The notes: generated from the letters alone by a model not told the origin. DNA of 64,000 nucleotides from Bacteroidales bacterium (GCA_012719495.1 JAAYAG010000108.1:1-64000), one strand, 5' to 3'. Counted from the stretch's first letter, positions 1-8,990 are shown. Numbers and translations: made by a program.

Positions 1-438
1 GCGGGCCAGTATGTCGAGGCGGCCGGCAAGCTTCCATGTATCTTCACCATCCACCACTGTCTTCACCACGGCCAGTATGGAGTATTCGCCCGCTGTGGGC
101 GGCGGCATAAGGGTGAGCTCAATATCGTCGGGACTGTTTTCGGCATACGCCAGCTCGGTGTTGTTTTGGGTGATAATGAATTTCAGGTTATCTGTGTTAC
201 GTATAATCCCGTCGGGTATGTTTACTTTAACCCTATCGGTGGTGCCGCCTGCCTGCATAAATTTCCAGCGGAGTTTATATTCGTGCGAGTTTTCGAGCTT
301 GTTGTAATGGGTGCTGTAAATGTTGTTGTTGTTGTAAGCAAAATCGGCCGGGTCGAAGGCAAAGTTTCCGTCTGCCGTTAAAAAATCAATTCTATGGGTA
401 TAGTCGACTGTGTTGCCAAAAAAAAGCAAGAGAGCCAT
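1..438 (-). CDS. Partial hypothetical protein, continues past the left window edge
   Basis: The reverse strand is open for 146 codons from an ATG at 438 to the window edge. A plausible Shine-Dalgarno (caggagag) lies upstream and an in-frame stop precedes it. The product is hydrophilic and Asn/Asp-rich, with beta-strand-like stretches (residues about 55-140: KYKLRW-, VNIPDG-, FIITQNN-, ILAVVK-like segments), so an extracellular beta-sandwich or repeat protein is possible. I do not recognise the family. There is no convincing signal peptide: only ALLLFF near the N-terminus. Thus the visible start may be a truncated 5' end of a formerly longer gene. An eight-T run at codons 5-7 is a slippage-prone site. 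The DNA is visibly richer in G+C than the neighbouring esterase, which hints at separate origin. Plus-strand open frames here are shadows. Confidence 0.6.
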   Translation of the reverse strand, partial: MALLLFFGNTVDYTHRIDFLTADGNFAFDPADFAYNNNNIYSTHYNKLENSHEYKLRWKFMQAGGTTDRVKVNIPDGIIRNTDNLKFIITQNNTELAYAENSPDDIELTLMPPPTAGEYSILAVVKTVVDGEDTWKLAGRLDILAR

Positions 439-510
439 CTCGACTCTCCTGCTGCATTATGCCTAAGTGGTTTTGGTCTGTTTTGAAATTGCACTTGGTA
501 TTATCTATTT

Positions 511-2520
511 CTATTTCCCAGAAACGACCATCTTCCGGCTTAACGAAATACCGCCTGCTTTCATGGTAAAAAAGTACATTCCTTTAGGTAGGTTGCCTGA
601 GTTAAATTCAACTACATGTTTTCCCGTAACATAATCTCTACCTGCAAGTTCTGCAACTTCAGCCCCCTGCATATCAAATACCTTCAACGACACGTACGAT
701 ACTGTTGGCACCTCAAAAGAAATCATGGTTGTACCATTGTACGGATTAGGGTAATTCTGGTCGAGTGAGAAGCCATTTTTTCGAATTATTTCAGAAGATA
801 CATACTGTGGTTCGCAAATATTAACGGCTATTTCACCGGCTTCGGCAGCAGGAGTACTTTTTAAGCTAGAGATGCAAAATTTATCTATCTTAGCCCCTCG
901 CTGGCTGTAAGCCACTTTCAAAACATGATCGCCCGGAGTTAATTCTTTATGCAACAGCTTTTTCCACTGCAATCCAGATGTTGTAAGTCCGGTAACTTTT
1001 TGGTAATCGCCATCATCTACGTTAACCCAGAACTCACCTGCTTCGGCTTTTGCACAAATCAAGCGCATAAAAAAGTGATATGTAGTATCGCGGGTAGTAG
1101 TAAATGGAAATTCAAGTACACTCTCAGCATTTTCCGGAGCTGATGAAACAGGCTCTGCATCTTTAATAACCTCAACAACACTTGCATTAGAACCAATAGG
1201 ATATTTTACCGGAGTCCATTTGTCACCAACTGTTCCACATTCAGCTTCAATCCAAACAGATTCAGTTCCCAACCAGTCACGCGACGGAAACATTGGTTCT
1301 CCATTTCCCCACCAATGAGTCCAGCGTTGGTAGTCAACGTCAGGATACGTGTGAATTTCGATGTCTGTATTAATCGCGGTATCGCCTAACAAGAATCGCT
1401 CGACAAACGTCTCCACACTTTGACGCTGATTATCAGACACAACACAATGTCCATGTCCTCCTTCAATAACATATCCGAAACGGTCTTCAATCCCGAAAGT
1501 TTTCCAAACACGTTGCGCTGCTTTTGTAGAAACATAACCCGATTCGTCGGCCAACCAAACCATATCGGGGTTTGCAAGAACCAATAATGCACGCGGCGCA
1601 ACCATGGCCATTAGTTCATGATGATCGTGCGGAAGTCTTTCAACAGCCGAACCTTTAAACTGAGACAAGCTTTGCATAAACCATGTAAAGTTAGTATTTC
1701 CAAGGCTTTCAACACCGGTTAGGGTTTCGGAAACACGCCATGCAGCCGCACCTCCACCTCCCGATTCCTGTGCTATTACAAGCGCAAAACGTTCGTCAAG
1801 TGCGCCACCGATCAATGCCATTTTACCAGCATACGAACAGCCAGAAATAGCCAAATGAGACAGATCGATGGGCAGCGAATCCTGTACCAGTTCCAAGCCA
1901 TCAATAAGGCGACTGATTCCCCAGGCCCATGAAGCATATTGTCCTACATAATACAAATCAGGGTACAACTTGTAAAATGCATCACTTCTCGATTTCCCCC
2001 CATAAGTAACCACCTGATTATGAAAGAATGGAATAGTGGCCACATTGCGTGACGTAAAGATATCAGATGGCAAACTACCTGAACCACCGTTCATACCAAT
2101 AATAGCAGGGAACGGGCCTTCTCCTTCCGGTAAGGTAATATTCGATGTTAAGGTAAGAGTTTGCCCGTTTTCAGTAACATTAACAGTTAATAAACCAGCA
2201 GAATAAGTTGCAGTGATGGTATCGGGACGAACTGGTTTTACCCCTATTTCGTAGTTTTCAAATTCCGCTTTAATTTCAGAACGGCGTCGACTCCAACTTT
2301 CGAAAGTAGTGTCGCGACCACTTCCATCGGACCATGCAAAAGGATCGGTAAGAGGCTTAACAATTGGCAATTGATCGAAAGATGGCAGTGGCGGTGCAGG
2401 AAAATCAGCTCCGGTATTTTCAACATCGTACACGTAAGGTATTTCTTGTGCATACGAATTTGTTGTGGCACTAATACTAATACAAAGCACCAAAAAACTA
2501 ATTATAAATAATGTCTTCAT
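511..2520 (-). CDS. Secreted CE15-type glucuronoyl esterase with T9SS sorting domain
   Basis: The 669-residue protein begins with a signal peptide (1-24, ending SYAQ). An alpha/beta-hydrolase core at about 60-385 carries the nucleophile motif GCSYAGK at 227-233 (Ser229), an acidic residue in AQESGGGG (Glu252) and a His in EGGHGH (355/357). This is the Ser-Glu/Asp-His arrangement of carbohydrate esterase family 15, which cleaves ester bonds between 4-O-methyl-glucuronic acid on xylan and lignin alcohols. The usual CE15 motif has Arg after GCS; here it is Tyr. Residues 418-565 look like a CBM6/35-type beta-sandwich. Residues 586-669 (starting near LDQNYPNPYNG) form a type IX secretion C-terminal domain, so the enzyme is exported through T9SS and probably surface-anchored or released. 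CE15 assignment is by motif only; substrate is inferred. Confidence 0.85.
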   Translation of the reverse strand: MKTLFIISFLVLCISISATTNSYAQEIPYVYDVENTGADFPAPPLPSFDQLPIVKPLTDPFAWSDGSGRDTTFESWSRRRSEIKAEFENYEIGVKPVRPDTITATYSAGLLTVNVTENGQTLTLTSNITLPEGEGPFPAIIGMNGGSGSLPSDIFTSRNVATIPFFHNQVVTYGGKSRSDAFYKLYPDLYYVGQYASWAWGISRLIDGLELVQDSLPIDLSHLAISGCSYAGKMALIGGALDERFALVIAQESGGGGAAAWRVSETLTGVESLGNTNFTWFMQSLSQFKGSAVERLPHDHHELMAMVAPRALLVLANPDMVWLADESGYVSTKAAQRVWKTFGIEDRFGYVIEGGHGHCVVSDNQRQSVETFVERFLLGDTAINTDIEIHTYPDVDYQRWTHWWGNGEPMFPSRDWLGTESVWIEAECGTVGDKWTPVKYPIGSNASVVEVIKDAEPVSSAPENAESVLEFPFTTTRDTTYHFFMRLICAKAEAGEFWVNVDDGDYQKVTGLTTSGLQWKKLLHKELTPGDHVLKVAYSQRGAKIDKFCISSLKSTPAAEAGEIAVNICEPQYVSSEIIRKNGFSLDQNYPNPYNGTTMISFEVPTVSYVSLKVFDMQGAEVAELAGRDYVTGKHVVEFNSGNLPKGMYFFTMKAGGISLSRKMVVSGK

Positions 2521-2715
2521 TGAATAATATTTAATCGTGTTAAAAATTGATTTAGCAAACTCAGCTCTGTTTTAATCCCTTAGGTATCAGGAGGGACATT
2601 TGCATCGTTAAAATCACTATTCTTTGGCGAAATGGGAGGTTGTTTCTTTTTGTACAGGTACAATTTTCTCATAAACACTAGTTAGTAAGTTTCTCTTATT
2701 AAAATTTCAACATTA

Positions 2716-2729
2716 TGCAATCGGTTGCA
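2716..2729. promoter_or_regulatory. Candidate LacI-family operator
   Basis: TGCAATCGGTTGCA matches the LacI/GalR-family consensus GCAAnCGnTTGC exactly, with perfect 5-base arms around TCGG. It lies about 195 bases upstream of the esterase start and about 260 bases upstream of panB. Regulation of the esterase by a carbohydrate-responsive LacI-type repressor is the likelier reading. No lacI-type gene is in the window. Confidence 0.45.
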
Positions 2730-2940
2730 CAGATACCAAAGATAGAAATATATTACAGCCTCTCATACTAATTATTCAACATTGACATGAATTTATGAAG
2801 CAAAACAGGTACAGATTTTATAAATACAAGAATTGATACCTCCAAAAAAAACTAGCGGACAAATACAGTACTCTTCAGATTATTTGCCTGATAGAACAAA
2901 ACGACAACTTCTCTTCATAACAAATTCATAAAAAAGTTAC

Positions 2941-2967
2941 TTGGTTTAGTAATCTAATGTAATTTTG
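2941..2967 (+). promoter_or_regulatory. Candidate panB promoter
   Basis: A Bacteroidota-type -7 box TAATTTTG (2960-2967, consensus TAnnTTTG) sits 23 bases before the panB ATG, with TTGG at 2941-2944 as a possible -33 element. Spacing is 15 bases, a little short of the usual 17-19. Confidence 0.45.
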
Positions 2968-2990
2968 CTTTTCATTTTAATAAGAATAAT

Positions 2991-3812
2991 ATGTCAGCAG
3001 CTATAGATGATGATAAAAGAAAGGTTACCACGCATCGCCTTAAAGAAATGAAGAATCGTGGAGAAAAAATCTCGATGCTGACCGCTTACGATTTTTCCAT
3101 GGCGTCGATAATCGATCAGGCAGGCATGGATGTAATCTTGGTGGGCGACTCTGCATCGAATGTTATGGCCGGAAACATTACTACACTTCCATTGACCCTC
3201 GACCAAATAATCTACCATGGAACATCGGTTATGAAAGCCGTGAAACGAGCCTTGGTTGTAATAGATATGCCTTTTGGAACTTGCTCGGGAAACCCGGAAC
3301 GTTCGCTCGAAGCTGCTATTCGGATAATGAAAGAAACCGGCGCAGACACCTTGAAAATTGAGGGTGGAGCAGAGATTATTGCCGATATCCGTAAAATTAT
3401 TGGGGCAGGGATACCCGTAATGGGGCACCTTGGACTTATGCCACAATCGATTAACAAGTATGGTACATATACCGTTCGAGCAAAGGAAAAAGCTGAAGCT
3501 GAAAAATTGATCAGCGATGCCCTTTTATTGGAAGAAGCTGGCTGTTACGCTATTACCCTTGAAAAAATACCAGCCAACCTCGCTGGAGAAGTAACCGCAA
3601 AACTATCCATTCCAACCATTGGCATTGGTGCCGGCCCAACTGTCGACGGGCAAGTTCTTGTAATGCACGATATGCTTGGTCTCAACAAAAATTTCTCGCC
3701 AAAATTCCTGAGGCGTTATGCCGACTTGCATTCAGTTATTACCAGTGCTGTTCAGAACTACATAAAAGACATTAAAGACCGGAGCTTTCCAAACGAAGCC
3801 GAATCGTATTAA
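2991..3812 (+). CDS. panB: 3-methyl-2-oxobutanoate hydroxymethyltransferase
   Basis: PanB transfers a hydroxymethyl group from 5,10-methylene-tetrahydrofolate to ketoisovalerate, giving ketopantoate, the first committed step of pantothenate (CoA) synthesis; it is cytosolic. The 273 residues match the family length and TIM-barrel layout. The Mg2+-binding aspartates are visible in VGDSASNV (Asp53) and VVIDMPFG (Asp92), the catalytic Glu in ITLEKIP (about 191), and the C-terminal [14 protein letters not shown] loop is intact. The gene stands alone with its own promoter and ends in a strong hairpin, so it is monocistronic; panC and panD are not in the window. Confidence 0.96.
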   Translation: MSAAIDDDKRKVTTHRLKEMKNRGEKISMLTAYDFSMASIIDQAGMDVILVGDSASNVMAGNITTLPLTLDQIIYHGTSVMKAVKRALVVIDMPFGTCSGNPERSLEAAIRIMKETGADTLKIEGGAEIIADIRKIIGAGIPVMGHLGLMPQSINKYGTYTVRAKEKAEAEKLISDALLLEEAGCYAITLEKIPANLAGEVTAKLSIPTIGIGAGPTVDGQVLVMHDMLGLNKNFSPKFLRRYADLHSVITSAVQNYIKDIKDRSFPNEAESY

Positions 3813-3830
3813 CCACCATACGATACAATA

Positions 3831-3873
3831 GAAGGGCTGCATCTCTGGTTGAAATGCAGCCCTTCTATTTTTT
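3831..3873 (+). terminator. Rho-independent terminator of panB
   Basis: A perfect 12-base-pair hairpin (GAAGGGCTGCAT at 3831-3842 pairing with 3854-3865, 11-base loop) is followed by TATTTTTT. It stands between the convergent panB and symporter genes. Confidence 0.9.
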
Positions 3874-3905
3874 GGAACTTTAGTATCCTTACATTAATTT
3901 CAATT

Positions 3906-5519
3906 TCAAATGCCCTTAAAACATTTATCTAAATGATTTTCAGATAAAGTATTTTTTGTTGTAAGTGCACCAATAAATGTAACAATAGCCGAAGCGGGCA
4001 ATGCAACAACAATTGGATCAACCAATGCTAATTTAGCCATTGCTGTATCTTTCACTATCGATGTTTTATTGAACAAAGCAATACAAAGTTGAAGGCTCGA
4101 AGCTTCTTTTTCATGAATAAAGAAAATCCAGATAACACCAATTACAAATCCGGTAATCATGCCGATAATAACCGCCTTTGTCGAGATTTTCTTCACATAC
4201 AATGCGGCAATATATCCGGGCAAAAACGATGCTGCACAGAGGCCAAAGAAAAGAGCCGTTCCTGTTGCAATAATTTGCATACTCGAATCAAGCTTATTGG
4301 CCAAATAAGCAAGGATAACACTCAAAAGTATAGCTAATAAAATTCCGGTCCGTGTTATAAAAATTGAATTTCCTTTCTTGCCTAGTGCTTTTTCATAAAC
4401 ATCGCGACCAACAGCTGTCCCCATAGAATGAAACTGAGAACTCAAAGTACTCATAGCGGCAGCAATAAGAGCTAAAAAGAAAATAACCCCAAACCATGAC
4501 GGCACAAATTGTTTAATAAACATTGGGATAATTTTGTCGTTCCCTCCTGCTGCCAAAATAGCCACTTTACCTGTCTCATTGAAGAACAATACATTAGAAA
4601 GAGAACCAACCACAAAAGCAACACCAGTCATCATTAAAATAAATACACCTCCCGATACCACAGCGCGGTTCAATTCCCGATTGCTCTTTACAGTCATAAA
4701 ACGCACTACCAGAGGCGGTTGAGCCAACACACCAATACCTACGCCCATTACAATTGTTGTTACCAACGACCACCAGATCGGAGACCCGGAAGCTGGCATT
4801 GAAGTCCATCCCCTAAAACCGCCTTTGATTAAGCCAGCAGTCTGTTCTTGAATTTCGGGTTTATTATAAAGTTCGGCAAGTTGCTCATGCGCACTAGAAA
4901 CACCCCCTAATTTATTGTAAACGAATATAATCAGGAAAGCCATGCCAATGAACATAATGGCACCTTGAAAAGCATCGGTGTACATAACCCCCTTCATGCC
5001 TCCCATCCAAACATAAACGGCCACTACGGCAGCAAAAAACAGCAACGACACTTCATATGAAATACCGAAATGGGTTTGAATGAAATCAGCACCGCCTTTC
5101 AATACTGCAGCAGTATAAATAGGCATAAACAAGAAAATGACAACTCCTGCAAATCCTTGAATAAACTTAGAATTGAATCGGTTACCCAGTAACTCAGGGA
5201 AGGTATGTGCATCGAGGTTGTGTCCCATGCGACGGGTACGTTTCCCAAAAACCACAAAAGCGATGAAAATTCCGAACAAAATATTCAGAACAGTTAACCA
5301 TAACAATCCCATGCCAAGAGTTCCGGCTGCTCCACCAAAACCCACAATTGCCGAGGTACTGATAAAAGTAGCACCATAGGAAAGCGCCATAATCATTGGA
5401 TGAATTTGCCGCCCTCCAACTAAATAATCAGCTGATGTTTTAGTATGCTTGAATCCAAGATATCCTAAAAACGTAACCACAAAAAGGTATACGATAATTG
5501 CAATAATACTTCCTAACAT
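3906..5519 (-). CDS. Sodium:solute symporter (SSS family)
   Basis: A 537-residue polytopic membrane protein of the SSS family, with about 13 hydrophobic segments beginning at residues 4-22. The YLVGGR motif near residue 31-36, the FISTSAIVGFGG core of TM2 and the AFQGAIMFIG segment are typical of the monocarboxylate/acetate-type branch. It should import an organic anion with Na+ across the inner membrane. It is the last gene of a five-gene minus-strand operon. Its Shine-Dalgarno (AGGAGGG) overlaps the stop region of the 59-residue protein just upstream, which implies translational coupling. The linked CoA ligase suggests the substrate is an aromatic or aliphatic carboxylate; this is inference. 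Confidence 0.88.
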   Translation of the reverse strand: MLGSIIAIIVYLFVVTFLGYLGFKHTKTSADYLVGGRQIHPMIMALSYGATFISTSAIVGFGGAAGTLGMGLLWLTVLNILFGIFIAFVVFGKRTRRMGHNLDAHTFPELLGNRFNSKFIQGFAGVVIFLFMPIYTAAVLKGGADFIQTHFGISYEVSLLFFAAVVAVYVWMGGMKGVMYTDAFQGAIMFIGMAFLIIFVYNKLGGVSSAHEQLAELYNKPEIQEQTAGLIKGGFRGWTSMPASGSPIWWSLVTTIVMGVGIGVLAQPPLVVRFMTVKSNRELNRAVVSGGVFILMMTGVAFVVGSLSNVLFFNETGKVAILAAGGNDKIIPMFIKQFVPSWFGVIFFLALIAAAMSTLSSQFHSMGTAVGRDVYEKALGKKGNSIFITRTGILLAILLSVILAYLANKLDSSMQIIATGTALFFGLCAASFLPGYIAALYVKKISTKAVIIGMITGFVIGVIWIFFIHEKEASSLQLCIALFNKTSIVKDTAMAKLALVDPIVVALPASAIVTFIGALTTKNTLSENHLDKCFKGI

Positions 5520-5531
5520 ATAGCCGCCCTC

Positions 5532-5711
5532 CTATAATTTGTCTTCAATTTCAGATTCGTTTTTACTCCAATCCGATTCTTCGGCAAGTTCATTTGGCTC
5601 AAGGTCGGCCCCTTTATTCCAGTTTACAATTCCATAAACAACACACAGAATTGCACTTAAAATACACAGCACATAGGCTAGTATTATCCAGATGTCATGA
5701 ATTCCAAACAT
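5532..5711 (-). CDS. Symporter small accessory membrane protein (59 aa)
   Basis: This 59-residue frame is too short for usual cut-offs but is well supported. It starts at ATG 5711 (MFGIHDIWIILAYV), has one long hydrophobic segment (residues about 7-28, ILAYVLCILSAILCVVYGIV) and an acidic tail (PNELAEESDWSKNE). The stop lies 12 bases before the symporter ATG, with the symporter Shine-Dalgarno overlapping it. A short one-TM protein with this layout directly before an SSS symporter is the known small accessory subunit of such transporters. A start two codons away (5715) is in another frame. It probably sits in the inner membrane with the symporter. Confidence 0.85.
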   Translation of the reverse strand: MFGIHDIWIILAYVLCILSAILCVVYGIVNWNKGADLEPNELAEESDWSKNESEIEDKL

Positions 5712-5742
5712 ACATTCAGTTTTAGATTTATTATACAGTTAA

Positions 5743-6183
5743 TTAAGTAGTTCCATTTCCGTAAACTTTTTCGTCGGGCAAAAGCTTCAGACCTCCTGCG
5801 GCCAATTTTTCACACGCATTTTCAATGTCTTCAACATCGATAGCTAAATAAGCTTCTTTGCCAGGAGCAGTATTGCGTCCATAGGCATTAGTAAAGTTTA
5901 ACCCTACTGCAGCAATTTTTTTCAAAAGATCATCGAGCCCGCCCGGTACATCGTCCATAGGAATAACAGCTATTTTTCGAAGAGAAACGGGAACATTCTG
6001 ATTTGCCAGTATTTCTTTAGCTTTTTCGGGGTTGCTGACCAACAAGTTAAGAATTCCCCATCCCTGAGTGGTATGGGTCAAATTCATAGCCCTAATATTA
6101 ATCGATGCTTCACGCAATATGCTGGTCACTTTTTCAAGCCTGCCAACCTTGTTTTCAAGGAAGATAGAAATTTGATATGCCAT
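5743..6183 (-). CDS. Tandem ACT-domain protein
   Basis: A 146-residue protein made of two ACT repeats (about 3-66 and 70-138). The first opens with YQISIFLENKVGRLEKVTSIL, the standard ACT beta-alpha-beta entry, and the second carries an EAYLAIDVEDIENACEKL-like helix. ACT domains bind small ligands, mostly amino acids. This pair lies 11 bases after the phenylacetate-CoA ligase gene, an arrangement common in bacteria, where it is presumed to sense an amino acid or aryl-acid ligand and regulate the ligase. It has no DNA-binding or catalytic domain. Confidence 0.85.
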   Translation of the reverse strand: MAYQISIFLENKVGRLEKVTSILREASINIRAMNLTHTTQGWGILNLLVSNPEKAKEILANQNVPVSLRKIAVIPMDDVPGGLDDLLKKIAAVGLNFTNAYGRNTAPGKEAYLAIDVEDIENACEKLAAGGLKLLPDEKVYGNGTT

Positions 6184-6194
6184 GATTTACAATT

Positions 6195-7499
6195 TTAAAT
6201 TTTCACTCTTTTATCAATTACCCTCACAGCTTTGCCTTCCGACTGGGGAAGGGAGCCTGGCTCAACGAGCTTAATAATTGGGCTCACAAGCACTTCGTCG
6301 CGAATACGACGATTTATTTCGCGAGTCAAACGGTCAAGCTTATCAAGATCTCCTGAAAACCACTCGCGTTTTACTTCAACCTCAACAATTAATTCATCAT
6401 TATCTTTAATTGTTTCAAGAGTAATGAGGTAGTCGGTTCCTACTTCTGGAATTTTCATCAGTACTCCCTCAATTTGCATCGGGAATACGTTGCAGCCTTT
6501 CACAATAAACATATCATCTGAACGCCCGGAAATTCGATCGAGGCGACGGTGAGTTCTTCCACAGGGGCAACTTTCGGGCAAGAAACGGGTCAAATCACGT
6601 GTGCGGTAACGGATAAGGGGCATTGCCTTGCGGTCGAGCGAGGTCATCACCAACTCTCCCACTTCACCGTCGGGCACTGGCTCAAGGCTTATAGGATCGA
6701 TAATTTCAACAATGTATGCATCTTCCCAGATATGAAGACCATTTTGGTATGAACATTCAAAAGCCACGCCCGGACCATTCATTTCTGACAAACCAAATGA
6801 GTTATACGCTTTTACACCGAACATTTCCTCAATACGCCTACGATGTTCCTCTGAATGGGGTTCTGCCCCAATAACAAAAGTGTGCAGTTTGGTATCGCGG
6901 CGAGGATCAAGGCCTTCAGATACAAAAACATCGTAAAGACGGGTAAGGTAACTCGGAATAGCATGAGCTGCCGTAGTTCCATAATCCATCATAAGCTTAA
7001 TTTGTCTAAGGCTGTTCCCAGCTCCTGCCGGAATGCTCAATGCTCCAAGTCTTTCAATTCCATACTGAAAACCAAGGCCCCCCGTAAAAAGGCCATAGCC
7101 ACAGATATTCTGAAAAACATCAGTGTCACGAATTCCTGCGGTAAAAAGCGAACGGGCAACCAGGTTGGCCCAATTCGACAAGTCTTCTTTTGAATGGAAA
7201 ATTACCGTCGGATTCCCAGTTGTACCCGAAGAACTGTGCAAACGCACAACATCCTTCTTATCGATGGACAAAAACCCCCAAGGAAAATTATTCCGTAAAT
7301 CTTGTTTTGTAGTGAATGGAAGTTTTCGTACATCTTCAATTTTCTCAATGGCGCCAGGTTTAATTCCCATCCCGGCATACAAATTTCCATAATACGGTGA
7401 TTGCATCGCAATCCCGATAATATGGTTTAGTTTTTCGACTTGAACCTTCTCTATTCCCTTTCTCGAGAGGGTTTCAATCTCTTTTTCCCAATATAACAT
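6195..7499 (-). CDS. paaK: Phenylacetate-CoA ligase (AMP-forming)
   Basis: A 434-residue member of the ANL adenylate-forming family, the usual PaaK length. The P-loop HSSSGTTGNPTV lies at 88-99, the adenine-binding YNSFGLSEMNGPG at about 233-245 and the hinge/C-terminal domain from about 335 (RISGRSDDMFIVKG). It makes an acyl-CoA from an aryl acetate, ATP and CoA in the cytosol. In aerobes it opens phenylacetate degradation; no paaABCDE oxygenase genes are near. In anaerobic Bacteroidota similar enzymes activate phenylacetate or indoleacetate in connection with amino acid metabolism. The adjacent porin and symporter favour import and activation of an external acid, but the exact substrate is not decided by sequence. 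Confidence 0.9.
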   Translation of the reverse strand: MLYWEKEIETLSRKGIEKVQVEKLNHIIGIAMQSPYYGNLYAGMGIKPGAIEKIEDVRKLPFTTKQDLRNNFPWGFLSIDKKDVVRLHSSSGTTGNPTVIFHSKEDLSNWANLVARSLFTAGIRDTDVFQNICGYGLFTGGLGFQYGIERLGALSIPAGAGNSLRQIKLMMDYGTTAAHAIPSYLTRLYDVFVSEGLDPRRDTKLHTFVIGAEPHSEEHRRRIEEMFGVKAYNSFGLSEMNGPGVAFECSYQNGLHIWEDAYIVEIIDPISLEPVPDGEVGELVMTSLDRKAMPLIRYRTRDLTRFLPESCPCGRTHRRLDRISGRSDDMFIVKGCNVFPMQIEGVLMKIPEVGTDYLITLETIKDNDELIVEVEVKREWFSGDLDKLDRLTREINRRIRDEVLVSPIIKLVEPGSLPQSEGKAVRVIDKRVKI

Positions 7500-7515
7500 T
7501 TTTAAAAAATTAATA

Positions 7516-8805
7516 TTAAAAGAAATGAGTCATTACAAGAATAACCCGGTTATTTACAGCTTGATGTGTTGCTGAATACAGTCCGTTGGTAAAGTCAAAA
7601 CTAGAACTGCCATCAGAGTTATTAGTTCCGTAATTAGCTGCTGTTCTTTCTATTTCAGCAACCAATTTGAATTTTGGAAGATTTAATGAAATGTGTGGTG
7701 CTACCCGATACATACTTTGCACTGTAGTAAATAGCCCATAAGCCTTTGCTTTCCCGCCAAAGTTATATAGTGCTTCGTTGGTGCCAAGGTTTCCTCCATA
7801 ACCAGCGAATAATCCAACCTGCCATTTCTGACCGTATACAAGATTAAATGCTGCGGTGTAGGTTTTGTAGCTAGTATATGTTTCTTTTCCGGAAGTAGAA
7901 TCGAAAGAGGCTACTCCATACCCACCAGGCAATGTAAGGTGTTGCATATTATCGCCAATATAACCTTTTAAAAGAAGGGTTAACTTATCTTTTTTGTAGC
8001 GTCCATAAGCCATGAACGCATTACTGCCAAGGAATTCGTCGGCAATTTTGCTTGCATCTTTGCCATCAACAAGGGTTTCGGTAATTAACATCCGAGGTTT
8101 AATCTGGTTATATAAAGCCCCTGCGCCAAGAGTAATTGCTTCTTTTGTCCATTCGGCACTTAAAACTAATTCAGGAATAACTCCATTGCGCTTTGCTTGA
8201 TTTGCTGTAACACTGAATTCTGCCGCATCAATTCCAAAATTATTATATTGTAACTGGCTAACCGCAGAAGCTGAGAGTGTTAATCCTCCAAATTTCATAT
8301 TATACCTGATCATTGGCGAACGATTGAAACATGTAAACGGTGCTCCTGTATTTAACCCCGCTACAGTAGGTAAACAACTCCCTCCAAAAAAAGGATGCCA
8401 GGTTTGTCCCACCAACAACGACGATTTTTCCCAAGTCAACAATGAATAGGCTTGCCGAATACGAAACAATGTAGGATCGTTTTTCAAATTTCCGGCAAAG
8501 TCAAATTCCAACAAACCTGTTGCCTTGGCTTTCAGCACTTCAGGAAAAGTAACCTTAACCCCCAAACGAGAAGCCATGGCACTAATATTTGAACTTAACT
8601 GTTTGTTATATTCGGCACCATTTTTTACTTGATACACTGGAAGAAGGTAAAAAATATCATGACCAGCATCAACACCCTTGTAAGTATCGACATAGCCATC
8701 GACTCTGACAAACCCATAAAAATCGAGAGTTAGATTGTCATCAGACTGCCCTTTAGCACAAAACATCGACAATAAAGTCATTATCAACAAAAAAGTTCTT
8801 TTCAT
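7516..8805 (-). CDS. Outer membrane porin-like beta-barrel
   Basis: The 429-residue protein has a signal peptide (1-19, ending CAKGQ), then alternating polar/hydrophobic strands through to a terminal aromatic (VMTHFF), the typical outer membrane barrel ending. The opening LTLDFYGFVRVDGYVDTYKG and the segment VGQTWHPFFGG resemble DcaP-like trimeric channels for organic acids. It is the first gene of the operon with paaK, the ACT gene and the SSS symporter, only 16 bases from paaK. So it is probably the outer membrane entry port for the acid that the symporter and ligase then handle. Family placement is by resemblance. Confidence 0.75.
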   Translation of the reverse strand: MKRTFLLIMTLLSMFCAKGQSDDNLTLDFYGFVRVDGYVDTYKGVDAGHDIFYLLPVYQVKNGAEYNKQLSSNISAMASRLGVKVTFPEVLKAKATGLLEFDFAGNLKNDPTLFRIRQAYSLLTWEKSSLLVGQTWHPFFGGSCLPTVAGLNTGAPFTCFNRSPMIRYNMKFGGLTLSASAVSQLQYNNFGIDAAEFSVTANQAKRNGVIPELVLSAEWTKEAITLGAGALYNQIKPRMLITETLVDGKDASKIADEFLGSNAFMAYGRYKKDKLTLLLKGYIGDNMQHLTLPGGYGVASFDSTSGKETYTSYKTYTAAFNLVYGQKWQVGLFAGYGGNLGTNEALYNFGGKAKAYGLFTTVQSMYRVAPHISLNLPKFKLVAEIERTAANYGTNNSDGSSSFDFTNGLYSATHQAVNNRVILVMTHFF

Positions 8806-8990
8806 AATAGATTCATAAAAAATGGATTATATAAGATTCAAGGTTGAAATTTGCGGATAAAATTAACAATTATCACAAAAATGACAACTTTTTTAATGAT
8901 TTATAAATAAACACTGTTGCAAACTTCTGAATTGAAACAAAAGAAATTATATCAAACCGACGGCTAAATGGAAAGTGTTGTTTGTCAAAT

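Larger units (their letters stand above)
2521..2990. other. Divergent intergenic region between the esterase gene and panB
   Basis: About 470 bases of AT-rich sequence separate the divergent esterase and panB genes. It holds a LacI-type dyad (2716-2729) and a panB promoter (2941-2967), listed separately. I see no supported gene or RNA in the remainder. Confidence 0.7.

Noticed and set aside
11-381. Two plus-strand frames of 98 and 71 codons at the left edge
   Set aside because: They are shadows of the minus-strand coding sequence, which has a ribosome binding site, continuous frame to the edge and protein-like composition.
2994-3446. 150-codon minus-strand frame opposite panB
   Set aside because: PanB on the plus strand has full family motifs; the antisense frame has no plausible start signal or recognisable sequence.
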